Made by a program: the position numbers and the translations under genes. The notes under the pieces were generated by a model. That model saw only the letters and a program-made list of their open reading frames with translations. It did not search any database and was not told where the DNA came from. Positions 54,628-64,000 of a stretch of 64,000 bases of DNA are shown here, in pieces; the first letter of the stretch is position 1; each line of letters opens with the position of its first letter. Source of the stretch: Desulfobacter vibrioformis DSM 8776 (lineage in GTDB: Bacteria > Desulfobacterota > Desulfobacteria > Desulfobacterales > Desulfobacteraceae); assembly GCF_000745975.1 (NCBI RefSeq), contig NZ_JQKJ01000003.1, positions 62,001 through 126,000 on the forward strand, read 5' to 3'.

Positions 54628-55587
54628 ATGAAAAAAATCAGGCTGGCCCTGTTATCAGGCGGTGTGTCCACAGAGCGCGAGGTATCCTTAAACAGCGGAA
54701 ATCAGGTGTTTGAGGCCCTTGATAAAAAAAAATACGACATCAAACGATATGATCCCAAATTTGATCTGGCAAAACTTGTAACCGATGCACCGGATATTGA
54801 TGCGGCCCTGATTATTCTCCATGGACCCTTTGGGGAAGATGGTACGGTTCAAGGACTTTTAGACCTTTTGAACATTCCTTATCAGGGGGCAGGTGTTTTA
54901 GGATCTGCCGCTGCCATGAACAAACTGATGGCCAAAAGACTTTACCGCCAGGCAGGCATCCCGACACCTGACTATATTTGCGTTTCCATCCATGCACCGG
55001 TCCCTGATCCGGACAGGTTAAAGTCCCTTGGACTTCCCATTGTGGTCAAACCCGCCTGTGCCGGATCTTCGGTGGGCATGAGCATTGTATCGGATGAAAA
55101 AGACCTGCCGCAAGCCATTGAAAAAGGGTTTCAAAATGATGACACCTTGATTTTGGAACAATATATCAAGGGCATGGAACTGACCTGCGCGGTTTTGGGC
55201 AATCAGGACCTTGAGGCCCTGCCTGTCATTGAAATCGTGCCGGGTGACGGACATGATTTTTTTGATTACCAGGCCAAATACGTGGCCGGTGAAACCAGTG
55301 AAATCTGCCCGGCCCGCATTGATGAACAGACCACCCGGCGGGCACAGCAATTAGCGGTTCAAGCCCACAGGACACTGTTTCTTAAAGGCTATTCCAGAAC
55401 AGACATGCTGCTTATGGACGGCGAACTGCATGTCCTTGAAACCAACACCATCCCCGGCATGACAGCCACAAGCCTGTTCCCCCAGTCCGCAGCCAAGGCA
55501 GGCTATGAATTTGGCGGCCTGATGGACAAACTCATTGAACTTGCCATAGAAGAGAATAAAAAAACCAATTTAAGGAGAGCCCGATGA
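54628..55587 (+). CDS. ddl: D-alanine--D-alanine ligase
   Basis: A 319-residue ATP-grasp ligase for the peptidoglycan dipeptide. ATG 54628 follows AAGGAAGGA; an upstream in-frame TTG/ATT region is not needed. LLSGGVSTEREVSLNSG is the N-terminal signature, and VKPACAGSSVGM, EQYIKGMELT and the C-terminal LETNTIPGMT provide the ATP and metal sites. It overlaps purD by 4 bp. Confidence 0.95.
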   Translation: MKKIRLALLSGGVSTEREVSLNSGNQVFEALDKKKYDIKRYDPKFDLAKLVTDAPDIDAALIILHGPFGEDGTVQGLLDLLNIPYQGAGVLGSAAAMNKLMAKRLYRQAGIPTPDYICVSIHAPVPDPDRLKSLGLPIVVKPACAGSSVGMSIVSDEKDLPQAIEKGFQNDDTLILEQYIKGMELTCAVLGNQDLEALPVIEIVPGDGHDFFDYQAKYVAGETSEICPARIDEQTTRRAQQLAVQAHRTLFLKGYSRTDMLLMDGELHVLETNTIPGMTATSLFPQSAAKAGYEFGGLMDKLIELAIEENKKTNLRRAR

Positions 55588-57347
55588 AAATCCTTGTAGT
55601 CGGCAGCGGCGGCCGGGAACATACCCTGGTCTGGAAAATCGCCCAAAGCCCGCTTGTAGATAAAATATACTGCGCCCCTGGCAATGCAGGCACCGCAACC
55701 CTGGCTAAAAATGTAGATATCAGCGCCGGCGATATTGATGCCCTGGCAGCCTTTGCCGCACAAAATCAGATTGACCTGACGGTTGTGGGTCCTGAAGGGC
55801 CTCTGGTGGCGGGCATTGCCGATGTTTTTCACACAAAGGGACTGGCCGTGTTCGGTCCATCCGGGGCCGCAGCACAGCTTGAAGGTTCCAAGGTATTTTC
55901 TAAAAATCATATGCTCAAGTACGGGATTCCCTGTGCTGCGGGCAAAGCCTTTACCGACTCCCAGCGGGCCAAGCTTTATGCACAAGCCCTGGGCGCACCC
56001 TGCGTGGTCAAAGCGGACGGCCTGGCTGCGGGCAAGGGCGTAATTGTCTGCACAAGCCTTGAAGAAGCATACACCGCCATTGACGATATGCTGGAAGACA
56101 ACAAATTCGGTGATGCCGGGGCCGTGGTCGTGGTGGAGGAGTGTCTTAAGGGCGAGGAAGCCTCCTTTATTGTTTTAACGGACGGCAATACCGTGCTTGC
56201 CCTGCCCGAATCCCAGGACCACAAACGGATATTTGATGATGACAAAGGCCCCAATACCGGCGGCATGGGCGCATATTCTCCGGCACCTGTTCTGGATCAC
56301 CTGCTGCGAACTAAGGCCATGGAAGAGGTCATGATACCGGCGGTGAGAGGCATGGCCAAAGAAGGCACGCCCTTTAAAGGCGTACTCTATGCCGGATTAA
56401 TGGTGGACAAGGACACCATCAAGGTGCTGGAGTTCAACACCCGGCTTGGTGATCCTGAAACCCAGCCCATTCTCATGCGGCTGGAAAACGACCTGGTGCC
56501 TTTGATGGAGGCCTGCTGCAACGGCACCCTGCATAACCATAAAATTAAAATTGACCCACGGGCTGCCATGTGTGTGGTCATTGCTGCCGGCGGATACCCG
56601 GGATCTTACGAAAAAGGCCATGAAATCACAGGGCTGGATCAAGCCAATGAAGTAAAAGATACCGTGGTTTTCCATGCCGGAACAGCCATGGACAACGGCA
56701 AGGTGGTGGCATCCGGCGGCCGGGTGCTTGGGGTGACATCCCTGGGAGATACGGTTGAAGAGGCCATTAATAGGGCTTATGAAGCCTGTGCCAAAATCAA
56801 TTTCAAAGACTGCTTCAAAAGAACGGATATTGGGGCCAAGGCATTGAAACGCATGGCTATTCCTCCCCAGGTGGGTGTGATCATGGGATCTGACTCTGAT
56901 TTTCCGGTGATGAAAAGCGCCCTGGTCATGCTCAAAAAATTTGACATTCCCTACTATGTCACTGTGGCCTCGGCCCACAGGACCCCTGAAAAGGCGGTGC
57001 AGCTGGCAGCCCAGGCCCGGGAACAGGGAATCAAGGTGCTCATCTGCGGGGCAGGACATGCAGCCCACCTGGCCGGTGTCATTGCCGCCCACACCACCCT
57101 GCCCGTTTTGGGTGTTCCCATTGATTCCAGCGCCCTTCAGGGCATGGATGCGCTTCTGGCAACGGTGCAGATGCCCCCGGGCATTCCGGTTTCCACCATG
57201 GCCATCGGAAAATCCGGGGCCCAGAATGCCGGCATTACAGCAGCCCAGATCATCGGGGTGTGTGATCCGGTGGTGGCGGAGAAACTGGCTGCATTTAAAA
57301 AGGAGATGGCTGACAAAGTGGAACAAAAGGCAGCATCTTTTGCCTGA
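55584..57347 (+). CDS. purD: PurD-PurE fusion (GAR synthetase + N5-CAIR mutase)
   Basis: A 587-residue bifunctional purine enzyme. Residues 1-423 are phosphoribosylamine-glycine ligase, with GSGGREH at the N-terminus, KADGLAAGKGV in the ATP-grasp region and EFNTRLGDPE at the metal site. Residues about 426-587 are PurE: GVIMGSDSDFPVM, SAHRTPEKA, GAGHAAHLAGV. PurE and PurD act at steps 6 and 2, not consecutively, so the fusion is for co-expression rather than channelling between adjacent steps. No PurK is seen nearby. The ATGA overlap couples it to ddl. Confidence 0.95.
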   Translation: MKILVVGSGGREHTLVWKIAQSPLVDKIYCAPGNAGTATLAKNVDISAGDIDALAAFAAQNQIDLTVVGPEGPLVAGIADVFHTKGLAVFGPSGAAAQLEGSKVFSKNHMLKYGIPCAAGKAFTDSQRAKLYAQALGAPCVVKADGLAAGKGVIVCTSLEEAYTAIDDMLEDNKFGDAGAVVVVEECLKGEEASFIVLTDGNTVLALPESQDHKRIFDDDKGPNTGGMGAYSPAPVLDHLLRTKAMEEVMIPAVRGMAKEGTPFKGVLYAGLMVDKDTIKVLEFNTRLGDPETQPILMRLENDLVPLMEACCNGTLHNHKIKIDPRAAMCVVIAAGGYPGSYEKGHEITGLDQANEVKDTVVFHAGTAMDNGKVVASGGRVLGVTSLGDTVEEAINRAYEACAKINFKDCFKRTDIGAKALKRMAIPPQVGVIMGSDSDFPVMKSALVMLKKFDIPYYVTVASAHRTPEKAVQLAAQAREQGIKVLICGAGHAAHLAGVIAAHTTLPVLGVPIDSSALQGMDALLATVQMPPGIPVSTMAIGKSGAQNAGITAAQIIGVCDPVVAEKLAAFKKEMADKVEQKAASFA

Positions 57348-57394
57348 TACCATTCCCAATGTCATTAACGTAAACGGTAATACAAAAAACAAGA

Positions 57395-58042
57395 ATGATT
57401 AAGAACAAAATCATCCGGGTGGACAGAGACCACCCGGATACTGACATCATAAACCAGGCCGCCGGAATTCTCAAAACCGGCGGCCTGGTGATTTTTCCGG
57501 CGGCCTGCCTTTACGGGGTGGCGGCCAATGCCCTGTCCGCCGATGCCGTTGAAAAGGTGTTCCTGCTCAAACAGCGCCCCTGCACCAACCCTATCCTGGT
57601 ACTGATAAAAAACGCGGACCAGCTTGAGGATCTTGTTGCCACCATACCGGACAAGGCCCGGATACTCATGGACCAATTCTGGCCCGGGGGCCTGACCCTG
57701 GTATTTGATGCGGCTGACAGGGTAAGCCCCAAGCTTACCGCCGGGCGCCATAAACTTGGCATCCGCCTGCCCGGACACCCGGTGGCCCGGGCCTTGGTCA
57801 ACAGTGTTGATTTCCCGGTCACCGGCACCAGCGCCAACCTTTCCGGCCAGCCCGGATGCACCCGAACAGATATGCTGAGCCCTGAAATTATTGAAAAAGC
57901 CGACCTGATCCTGGACGCCGGCCCGGTCAAAGGCGGTGCAGGGTCAACTATTGTCGATGTGACCCTAATTCCACCCCCAATTTTACGCCGGGGCACGGTT
58001 GCCGACACAGACATCTATGCCTGTCTGGACATAAGAAATTAG
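57395..58042 (+). CDS. YrdC/Sua5-family threonylcarbamoyl-AMP synthase
   Basis: A 215-residue YrdC domain. LKQRPCTNPILVLI, FWPGGLTLVF and GIRLPGHPVARAL are signature segments, and TSANLSGQP is the binding loop. The usual FPTET-YGL is here FPAACLYGV, so the Thr/Tyr region is altered. It probably makes the t6A precursor, but the changed motif leaves room for another YrdC function. It starts 48 bp after purD-purE. Confidence 0.82.
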   Translation: MIKNKIIRVDRDHPDTDIINQAAGILKTGGLVIFPAACLYGVAANALSADAVEKVFLLKQRPCTNPILVLIKNADQLEDLVATIPDKARILMDQFWPGGLTLVFDAADRVSPKLTAGRHKLGIRLPGHPVARALVNSVDFPVTGTSANLSGQPGCTRTDMLSPEIIEKADLILDAGPVKGGAGSTIVDVTLIPPPILRRGTVADTDIYACLDIRN

Positions 58043-58078
58043 CCATTGGGCCTGTTTTTGTGCGTAAAAAAGCGGATT

Positions 58079-58840
58079 TTACAGCCACACAGCCCAGTCT
58101 CCGAATTCAAAAGCGCCACTTCCATGATGCAAATTACCATTAACCTTTAACTGCCGAAACGCATCACGCATTCTTACTAAAATCTCAGGCTGAATGTTTA
58201 ACGTATGATGTGCCGGGAATACCCGCTTTACCGGCAACATTGATACCTGTTCAAGAGAGCTGAGATACGCCTCCGGATCGGTGGAGGGGAAGTAGGCGAA
58301 TAACGTGTCTTTGTAGACTAAATCACCGGTAAAAAGATAACCGTTCTCCTTTTCCCAGAAACACATATGCCCTGGTGAATGCCCCGGTGTATGTACTATT
58401 TGAACAAAACGACCACCAATATTGATGATTTCATTATTCTGAAGAACCTTTGTAGGCTTACCCTGAAAAAACTCATAATTCTTTACATCAAAACCGGCCG
58501 GTAGATCACAACGGTCAACAACCATGTCCCGTATTTGTTCGATCGTCAAAGGAAACTCTCCGCTGAGCCAATTCAATTCATTTTTATGGGCATAGAAATT
58601 CGGAAAAAATTTATGGCCGCCAATATGATCCCAGTGGATGTGGGTGGCTATCGCGATGACCGGTTTATCCGTCAATTTTTCAACTTGATCATAAATGTTG
58701 CAGATTCCAAGTCCAGTATCAATCAACAAGCTGTATTCAGAACCATTTAAAAGATAGCAATGCGATTCCTCCCAGTGCCTATATTCGCTTATGATGTACG
58801 TTCCCTTGTCAACTTCATCTATTGTAAACCAATCATCCAT
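58079..58840 (-). CDS. Metallo-beta-lactamase-fold hydrolase
   Basis: A 253-residue MBL-fold enzyme. Zinc ligands: THIHWDHIGGH, later VHTPGHSPGH, FTGDLVY and PAHHTL. The substrate is not deducible; quorum-lactone, glyoxalase-II-like or other esters are possible. No partner genes adjoin it. Confidence 0.88.
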   Translation of the reverse strand: MDDWFTIDEVDKGTYIISEYRHWEESHCYLLNGSEYSLLIDTGLGICNIYDQVEKLTDKPVIAIATHIHWDHIGGHKFFPNFYAHKNELNWLSGEFPLTIEQIRDMVVDRCDLPAGFDVKNYEFFQGKPTKVLQNNEIINIGGRFVQIVHTPGHSPGHMCFWEKENGYLFTGDLVYKDTLFAYFPSTDPEAYLSSLEQVSMLPVKRVFPAHHTLNIQPEILVRMRDAFRQLKVNGNLHHGSGAFEFGDWAVWL

Positions 58841-58932
58841 TTGACTTCATCCTCACGAACCTATCTTTGGATTTGCCTAAAGGCGGGGGTTTTCATCTTT
58901 GACAGAAACAATAAAAGACTGAAACCGCCATG

Positions 58933-59478
58933 TTATCTTTTTCTGACCCTTAAAAATCCAAACCCCGCCCCAAAAAGCCCGCCGGCCAGATGGCCAAAAT
59001 GGGAAATATGATCATCATTGAAAACCTGGGTCAATTCAGATCCAATATAAATCACGGCCACCAGAACAAAGGCCAGAGGAATTTCGCCATCCCTGAAATT
59101 TGAAAAGGAACTGAGCAGAATCATCATAAACACCAGGCCGCTGCCCCCCGCAAGGGAGGTGTGAAACACTACCGCACTGATCAATGCGGTTGCCGCAGCG
59201 GTTATCACCATCATTTCAAAAAGCAGCCAAGAACCGTATTTTTCTTCCAGAAGCGGCCCTAACAAAAGAAGCATGATCAGGTTGCCCTTAAAATGGACCC
59301 ATCCGGCATGGGCCAGGACATATGTAAAAAGTCTGGCATAAAATACAGGATCAGAAAACGCCGGTCGGGAAGGCGATGCCAGACTCATTCCCAGAAAATT
59401 TGAGACAGGCAGGGCAAGACAGCCCAGGGCCAAAAGGGCATAGGTCAGGATTACAGGTGAATTGTATCTGATTTTCAT
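58933..59478 (-). CDS. Rhomboid-family intramembrane serine protease
   Basis: A 181-residue protein from ATG 59478, which follows GGGAGC; an in-frame extension to 59652 lacks support. Six membrane helices. HAGWVHFKGNLIML provides the conserved His and Asn of helix 2, GGSGLVF contains the catalytic Ser in GxSG, and HFGHLAGGLFG the catalytic His. Compact bacterial rhomboid; substrate unknown. Confidence 0.85.
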   Translation of the reverse strand: MKIRYNSPVILTYALLALGCLALPVSNFLGMSLASPSRPAFSDPVFYARLFTYVLAHAGWVHFKGNLIMLLLLGPLLEEKYGSWLLFEMMVITAAATALISAVVFHTSLAGGSGLVFMMILLSSFSNFRDGEIPLAFVLVAVIYIGSELTQVFNDDHISHFGHLAGGLFGAGFGFLRVRKR

Positions 59479-59901
59479 TTTTGCTCCCTGAACGGTTTTA
59501 TAGTGCTCCTGTTTTAATTTTTGCCAAGAATAGATACTACCACCGATACATTCATAATGCACCAAAGACCTTGGAGATTTCCGCTTAAAGTTAAGACTTG
59601 CCATGGATATAGAATAGCTACCGCTATAAGCCGGGATACCTTTTAAAGACAAGGTTTCTCCGGAAACACCGGTCCATGAGGTTTAGATACTGTAAAACTC
59701 TCATCTCCGGGTCAAATTGTCCCGTGTTATGTCGGTAGCCGGTAGCCCAATCTTCTTTTTTAACTGCGAATTAAGTTAAAAAAAATATTGGAAAAAAATC
59801 TTTTTTTACATACAATGCCCCACATGCAAACCCTGAATTTCCGAGGTACAGATCGCAACGATTTCTGTATTGCCTCAAATTCAGATTTATTTTGAACATC
59901 T

Positions 59902-60000
59902 AATGAGCCCGTAAAAAGTCAGATTCTGGTAATTTTCGGCTATAACCTGCTGAAATTTGGGATAGCGATTCTACCATTCGCGACCCTTTACGAAACTATC
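59902..60000. repeat. MITE-like repeat, copy 2
   Basis: It shares with 33042-33141 the end GAGCCCGTAAAAAGTC, the interior (TTCTGGTAATTTTC, CTGAAATTTGGGATAG) and the far end (TTTACGAAACTATC). The 563-bp gap 59479-60041 otherwise shows only AT-rich sequence and the chemoreceptor RBS. Confidence 0.75.
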
Positions 60001-60041
60001 AATTTTTATATACACTTGTAGACAATTTTAAAGGAGGGAAA

Positions 60042-62105
60042 ATGCTAAAGAAAATGAAATTGAAAACCCGGCTGCTGCTGGCTGTTTGCTCTGTTGCCCT
60101 GGTGAGTTTTGCCGTCACCATCGGCTACGTTACAGTAAAGGCAGAACGCCAGAGTGAAGACCAGGCCCTGGAAACCGCCAAGGAGATGGCCAACCGGTAC
60201 AGCGGAAAAGTCCAGATTTCAATCGAAACCGCCATGGATGCCGCCAGGACCCTTGCCCATGTGTTTGAAGGGGCAAAAATTAATTCCGCCTCCCCTGATC
60301 GTAAGCTGTTTAACGATATCCTTCGGCACGTATTGGAACAAAACCCCGGCTTTATCGGCGTATGGTGCTGCTGGGAACCCAATGCCCTGGACGGCATGGA
60401 TATGAAATATGCAGGGACCCAGGGGTATGATGATACCGGCCGGTTTATACCCTACTGGAACCGGGGGAGCGGCGCCATCGCCATGGAACCCCTGGTCTCG
60501 TATACGGTGCCCGGAGATGGTGATTATTACCTGGTTCCGCTTAAAACAGGTCAAGAGGCTATCATGGAACCCTATTCTTATGTAATCGGCGGCAAAGAGA
60601 CGCTCCTCACATCCGTCTGCGTTCCCATCAGTGTTGATGGCCACACCATCGGTGTCACCGGTGTGGATATTCCATTGAATTTTTTTGAAGAAATGATTTC
60701 GGAAATTACCCCCTACGAAACCGGATACGGTTTTCTGGTATCCAACACCGGTCTTTTTGTCTCCCATCCAAAATCAGATCTTCGGGGGAAAAACATGCGG
60801 GATGTTGGTGGCAGTGACAGTTTAATGGCAGCCATTGCCAATGGTAAAGAATACACCCAGTATAAGGAATCCATACAAACAGGCACCATGTCGCTGATGC
60901 AATTTGTTCCCATCACCATCGGCAAAGTGACCACCCCCTGGTCCTTTGGCATTGTTTTCCCAATGGACAAAATCCGGGCAGGTGCCACGCAACTGGCCAA
61001 AACCGCCATCCTTATCGGGGCTGTTTCCATGGTTGTATTCGTGGTCATTGTTTTTTTTCTTGCGAATTCCATCGTGACACCGATCAATAAAATTGTGGCA
61101 GGGCTCAAGGATATTGCCCAGGGAGAAGGGGATTTAACCATGCGTCTGCCATCAAACCGAAAGGACGAAATCGGAGAACTGGCAAACTGGTTCAACCTTT
61201 TTGTGGAAAAACTTCAGAAAATGATATCAGGCATTGCCAATGATATCAGAGATCTGGAAAGTTCATCATCCGGCCTTCTCTCTATTTCAGACACCGTATC
61301 CCGGGGGTCCGGCACCATGTCCGAAAAATCCAGGGCCGTCGCCGATGCCGCAAAACAAATGAGCAGCAACATCACATCTGTCGCCTCCGCCGTCGAGCAG
61401 TCATCCACCAATATCGGCATGGTTTCCGCTGCCACAGAGGAAATGACATCAACCATCAATGAAATTGCCAAAAACACTGAACAGACCAGGACGACAAGCA
61501 ACCAAACCGTGTCAAAAAGCCGGGCCGCCTCGGAAAAGATCGGCATGCTGAGCACCGCAGCCCAGGAAATCGGTAAGGTGGTGGAAACAATCACTGACAT
61601 CTCTGAGCAGACCAACTTGTTAGCCCTGAACGCCACGATAGAGGCGGCAAGAGCCGGTGAAGCCGGCAAAGGGTTTGCCGTTGTCGCCAGCGAGATCAAA
61701 AGCCTGGCCCAACAGACTGCCGAGGCGACACTGGAAATCAAAGGCCGGGTGGAAAACATCCAATCGTCCACCCATGACACGGTTGATGAAATTCAGAAAA
61801 TAACCGAGGCCATCACCGATGTAAATGCCATGATCGATAATGTTGCCGCATCGGTGGAGGAGCAGTCAGCCACCACCCGGGAAATATCTGAAAACGTCAG
61901 CCAGGCCGCCATTGGAATCCAGGAGGTTACGGAAAAAGTCACCCAGAACGCCGGGGTGGCCGGACAGATTGCCCGGGACATTTCAGAGGTCAGCAGTTCT
62001 TCCGACGAAATGGCGGATGCCAGCAGCCGGATCAAAACCAGTGCCGATGACCTAAAAGGTTTATCAGGCACTTTAACCACTACGGTAAACCAGTTTAAGG
62101 TGTAG
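60042..62105 (+). CDS. Methyl-accepting chemotaxis protein with dCache sensor
   Basis: A 687-residue chemoreceptor. ATG 60042 follows AAAGGAGGG. Two membrane helices (about 10-30 and 320-342) bracket a periplasmic dCache-type sensor ([20 protein letters not shown] is within it; [16 protein letters not shown] follows). A HAMP domain ([19 protein letters not shown]) and a long signalling coiled coil follow, with the kinase-contact tip [19 protein letters not shown]. No C-terminal methyltransferase-tethering pentapeptide is seen. Ligand unknown. Ends in TAG. Confidence 0.95.
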   Translation: MLKKMKLKTRLLLAVCSVALVSFAVTIGYVTVKAERQSEDQALETAKEMANRYSGKVQISIETAMDAARTLAHVFEGAKINSASPDRKLFNDILRHVLEQNPGFIGVWCCWEPNALDGMDMKYAGTQGYDDTGRFIPYWNRGSGAIAMEPLVSYTVPGDGDYYLVPLKTGQEAIMEPYSYVIGGKETLLTSVCVPISVDGHTIGVTGVDIPLNFFEEMISEITPYETGYGFLVSNTGLFVSHPKSDLRGKNMRDVGGSDSLMAAIANGKEYTQYKESIQTGTMSLMQFVPITIGKVTTPWSFGIVFPMDKIRAGATQLAKTAILIGAVSMVVFVVIVFFLANSIVTPINKIVAGLKDIAQGEGDLTMRLPSNRKDEIGELANWFNLFVEKLQKMISGIANDIRDLESSSSGLLSISDTVSRGSGTMSEKSRAVADAAKQMSSNITSVASAVEQSSTNIGMVSAATEEMTSTINEIAKNTEQTRTTSNQTVSKSRAASEKIGMLSTAAQEIGKVVETITDISEQTNLLALNATIEAARAGEAGKGFAVVASEIKSLAQQTAEATLEIKGRVENIQSSTHDTVDEIQKITEAITDVNAMIDNVAASVEEQSATTREISENVSQAAIGIQEVTEKVTQNAGVAGQIARDISEVSSSSDEMADASSRIKTSADDLKGLSGTLTTTVNQFKV

Positions 62106-62116
62106 TGAAACCTAAA

Positions 62117-62145
62117 GGGGCGCGAAAAAACAGCGCCCCAATTTT
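62117..62145 (+). terminator. Terminator of the chemoreceptor gene
   Basis: GGGGCGC and GCGCCCC around a 9-nt loop, followed by AATTTTG. A second inverted repeat, GGTACGACCCAG/CTGGGTCGTGCC at 62171-62216, may terminate the facing gene, but it lacks a T-run. Confidence 0.75.
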
Positions 62146-62321
62146 GTTTGCCGTTTTATCCATATTCTTAGGTACGACCCAGGACATCAGGAACAATATG
62201 ATTACTGGGTCGTGCCTTGAATACGAATAAAACTCCGGCGCAAAATCTGTGGCATTTATTTCTTCTGCGTCCCTGATCTGAACGAATCTTGATATACAAG
62301 GCATAATGGCCGGACAGGCGA

Positions 62322-63167
62322 TTACGATTTTCCCAGACAGGTCATGAATTCTACAGCCTCCGGGGCATAATGGGAAAAAAAGGCGCTTTCATTCTCGTCC
62401 AGCCCGGCAATGACCTCCATATCTTCGGCTGTCAGGGCAAAATCAAAAACCGTAAAATTTTCTATCATACGTTCTTTACGGGTGGTCTTGGGGATCACAA
62501 CCACGTCATTTTGAATCAAAAAACGTAAAATGACCTGGGCCACAGACTTGCCGTATTTATTACCAATGGCCTTGATGGTCGGATTGGTGAACATATCCTT
62601 GCGCCCTGCGGCAAAAGGCCCCCAGGACTGGTGCTGTACACTGTATTTTTTCATAATTTCATGGGCAGCCTTCTGCTGCTGGAAGGGATGGGTCTCCACC
62701 TGGTTGACCGCCGGAACAATCTCCTGAAATTGACAGAAATCAATGAGGCGGTCCGGGTAAAAGTTGCTGACCCCAATGGCCCGGGCTTTACCTGCCTTAT
62801 ACGCGTCAGCCATGGCGCGGTAACTGCCGTAGTAATCGTTGAACGGCTGGTGGATCAGCAGCAGGTCGATATAATCCGTCTTCAGTTTTTTCAAAGATTC
62901 TTCAATGGAGGCGTTGGCTTTTTCGTAGCCGCCATTTGAGATCCAGACCTTGGTGGTCAAAAATAATTCTGAACGGGGCACACCGCTTTTTTCGGCGGCA
63001 TTGCCGACGCCCGCCTCGTTTTGGTAAACCTGGGCCGTATCAATGGAACGGTACCCGACCGATAGGGCATCTGATACGCAGCGCTCACATTCTTCCGGTT
63101 TGACCTGATATACGCCATACCCAAGAACCGGCATCTCTATCCCATTGTTGAGAGTGATATGATTCAT
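62322..63167 (-). CDS. Aldo/keto reductase
   Basis: A 281-residue NADPH-dependent reductase of the 2,5-diketo-gluconate reductase-like group. The tetrad is visible: Asp and Tyr in SIDTAQVYQNE, Lys in TTKVW, His in LIHQPF. C-terminal IPKTTRKERM binds NADPH. It lies 12 bp downstream of the iron alcohol dehydrogenase gene on the same strand, so the two probably form an aldehyde-detoxification operon. Confidence 0.93.
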   Translation of the reverse strand: MNHITLNNGIEMPVLGYGVYQVKPEECERCVSDALSVGYRSIDTAQVYQNEAGVGNAAEKSGVPRSELFLTTKVWISNGGYEKANASIEESLKKLKTDYIDLLLIHQPFNDYYGSYRAMADAYKAGKARAIGVSNFYPDRLIDFCQFQEIVPAVNQVETHPFQQQKAAHEIMKKYSVQHQSWGPFAAGRKDMFTNPTIKAIGNKYGKSVAQVILRFLIQNDVVVIPKTTRKERMIENFTVFDFALTAEDMEVIAGLDENESAFFSHYAPEAVEFMTCLGKS

Positions 63168-63179
63168 GTTATTTCTCTT

Positions 63180-64000
63180 CTAAAAGCACGCTTCCAGAAT
63201 GCGTAAAATTTCATCACGTGTCAGCTTTTTATATCCGCTGCCCCGGATAACCGTGGATTCCGCGATCCTGGGAAGCATCTCTTTGGTGGCACCCAGCTCT
63301 TTAAGGCGAATTACGATGCCGCATTCATTCAAAAATTTTTCCATGGCATCAATTCCTTCCCCGGCAACCGCCTCTTTGGTTTTACCCTGGGTGGAAACGC
63401 CCCAGATTTCAGTGGCAAACCGGACAAATTTATCCAGACCATGGGGGTAAATATGGCGGTAGTAGGGCAGTGAAATCGCGGCAAGCCCCATGCCGTGAGC
63501 ACAGTCCGTATATGCACCAAGCTGGTGCTCGATCATGTGAACCTGCCAGTCCTGGGTCTTTGAAACCCCTGTTACAGTGTTCAAAGCAAGGGTGGCATTC
63601 CACATCAGGTTGCTACGGGACGCGTAGTCTTCGGGACTTTTCAGGGCCGTGCGGAGATTATCAATGGATGATTTCAACAAGCTTTCAATAATATAGTCTG
63701 TTGTGTTGTTGTCATTGCCGCTGAAATACTGCTCCATGAGATGGGACATGGTGTCAAACACCCCGCTGACCATCTGATACGGGGATACGGAAAAGGTATA
63801 TTCCGGGTTCAGGATGGAGAATTTGGGATAAACTTCCACAGGGAACACCCTGCCGGCCTTGACTTTCGACGCCTCATGGGTGATGACCGAGCCGCCGTTC
63901 ATCTCCGAGCCTGTGCCCACCATGGTCAGGATGGATGCCACGGCAACGATTTTATTTGAAAGACCTTCATACCGCAGCCAGTACTTTTCGAAGGGATCTT
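63180..64000 (-). CDS. Partial iron-containing alcohol dehydrogenase
   Basis: The 5' end lies outside the window; the frame is open to the edge (DPFEKYWLRYEGLSNK precedes the first in-window GTG). The visible C-terminal 272 residues have GTGSEMNGGSVIT, the metal-binding His in FDTMSHLMEQYF and the His pair in the region MIEHQLGAYTDCAHGMGLA. This resembles the YqhD/butanol-dehydrogenase group of NAD(P)-dependent alcohol dehydrogenases. It ends in TAG and is followed by the aldo/keto reductase. Confidence 0.9.
   Translation of the reverse strand, partial: DPFEKYWLRYEGLSNKIVAVASILTMVGTGSEMNGGSVITHEASKVKAGRVFPVEVYPKFSILNPEYTFSVSPYQMVSGVFDTMSHLMEQYFSGNDNNTTDYIIESLLKSSIDNLRTALKSPEDYASRSNLMWNATLALNTVTGVSKTQDWQVHMIEHQLGAYTDCAHGMGLAAISLPYYRHIYPHGLDKFVRFATEIWGVSTQGKTKEAVAGEGIDAMEKFLNECGIVIRLKELGATKEMLPRIAESTVIRGSGYKKLTRDEILRILEACF

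Overview
The window looks like a chromosome segment of a Gram-negative anaerobe of the Desulfobacterota, probably a Desulfobacteraceae-type sulfate reducer. This is inferred from the gene mix (AsmA, PpiD, MltD, BepA-like M48 protease, a PurD-PurE fusion, DUF3334, a SidJ-like pseudokinase); no ribosomal RNA or dissimilatory sulfate-reduction gene lies here to confirm it. 

Layout. (1) 1-5450: a partial acidic-repeat protein with a formylglycine-generating-enzyme-type domain on the minus strand, diverging from a ParA-like ATPase, an unknown protein, a coiled-coil/zinc-ribbon protein, a methyltransferase and an exported cupin. (2) 5551-25851: housekeeping genes: efp, guaA, a coiled-coil membrane protein, a kinase-fold protein, MltD, and a tight operon of suhB-type phosphatase, small membrane protein, ylqF, prc, AsmA-like protein, acyl-ACP thioesterase and recX; then a PilZ protein, an M16 protease and PpiD. 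(3) 26141-39898: a tRNA-Ala(GGC) gene whose 3' end is repeated as a 20-bp direct repeat at 39879-39898, bracketing a 13.7-kb integrated island. (4) 40202-46230: the proVWX osmoprotectant transporter, a repeat lipoprotein, a decayed second copy of the proX 3' end, DUF3334 and an M48/TPR protease. (5) 46566-51268: MerR regulator with a stand-alone copy of its C-terminal domain, a sirtuin, and a LysR/MFS divergent pair. (6) 51500-58042: EF-G, small proteins, ddl, the purD-purE fusion and a YrdC-type protein. (7) 58079-64000: MBL hydrolase, rhomboid, chemoreceptor, aldo/keto reductase and a partial iron alcohol dehydrogenase.

The island is the most interesting part. It has an integrase next to the tRNA, a DUF4145 protein, a second recombinase split by a 1.65-kb IS4-family insertion, two AlpA-like small HTH proteins, a MarR-controlled cargo operon (two hotdog thioesterases and an iron-sulfur-flavoprotein-like reductase), an AbrB-like protein, a replication-type protein with family-A-polymerase-like motifs, and a metallophosphoesterase. 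Four of its genes contain in-frame TAG codons: three in the 655-codon polymerase-like gene, one in each AlpA-like gene and one in the next ORF. None of these six breaks is TAA, TGA or a frameshift. In the three places where I recognise the family, TAG sits where homologs have a conserved tryptophan. Flanking chromosomal genes use TAG as a normal stop in about a third of cases, while island genes end almost only in TAA or TGA. The island may therefore come from a context in which amber is a sense codon or is suppressed. The alternative is amber-specific decay of these genes. No suppressor tRNA is visible in the window.
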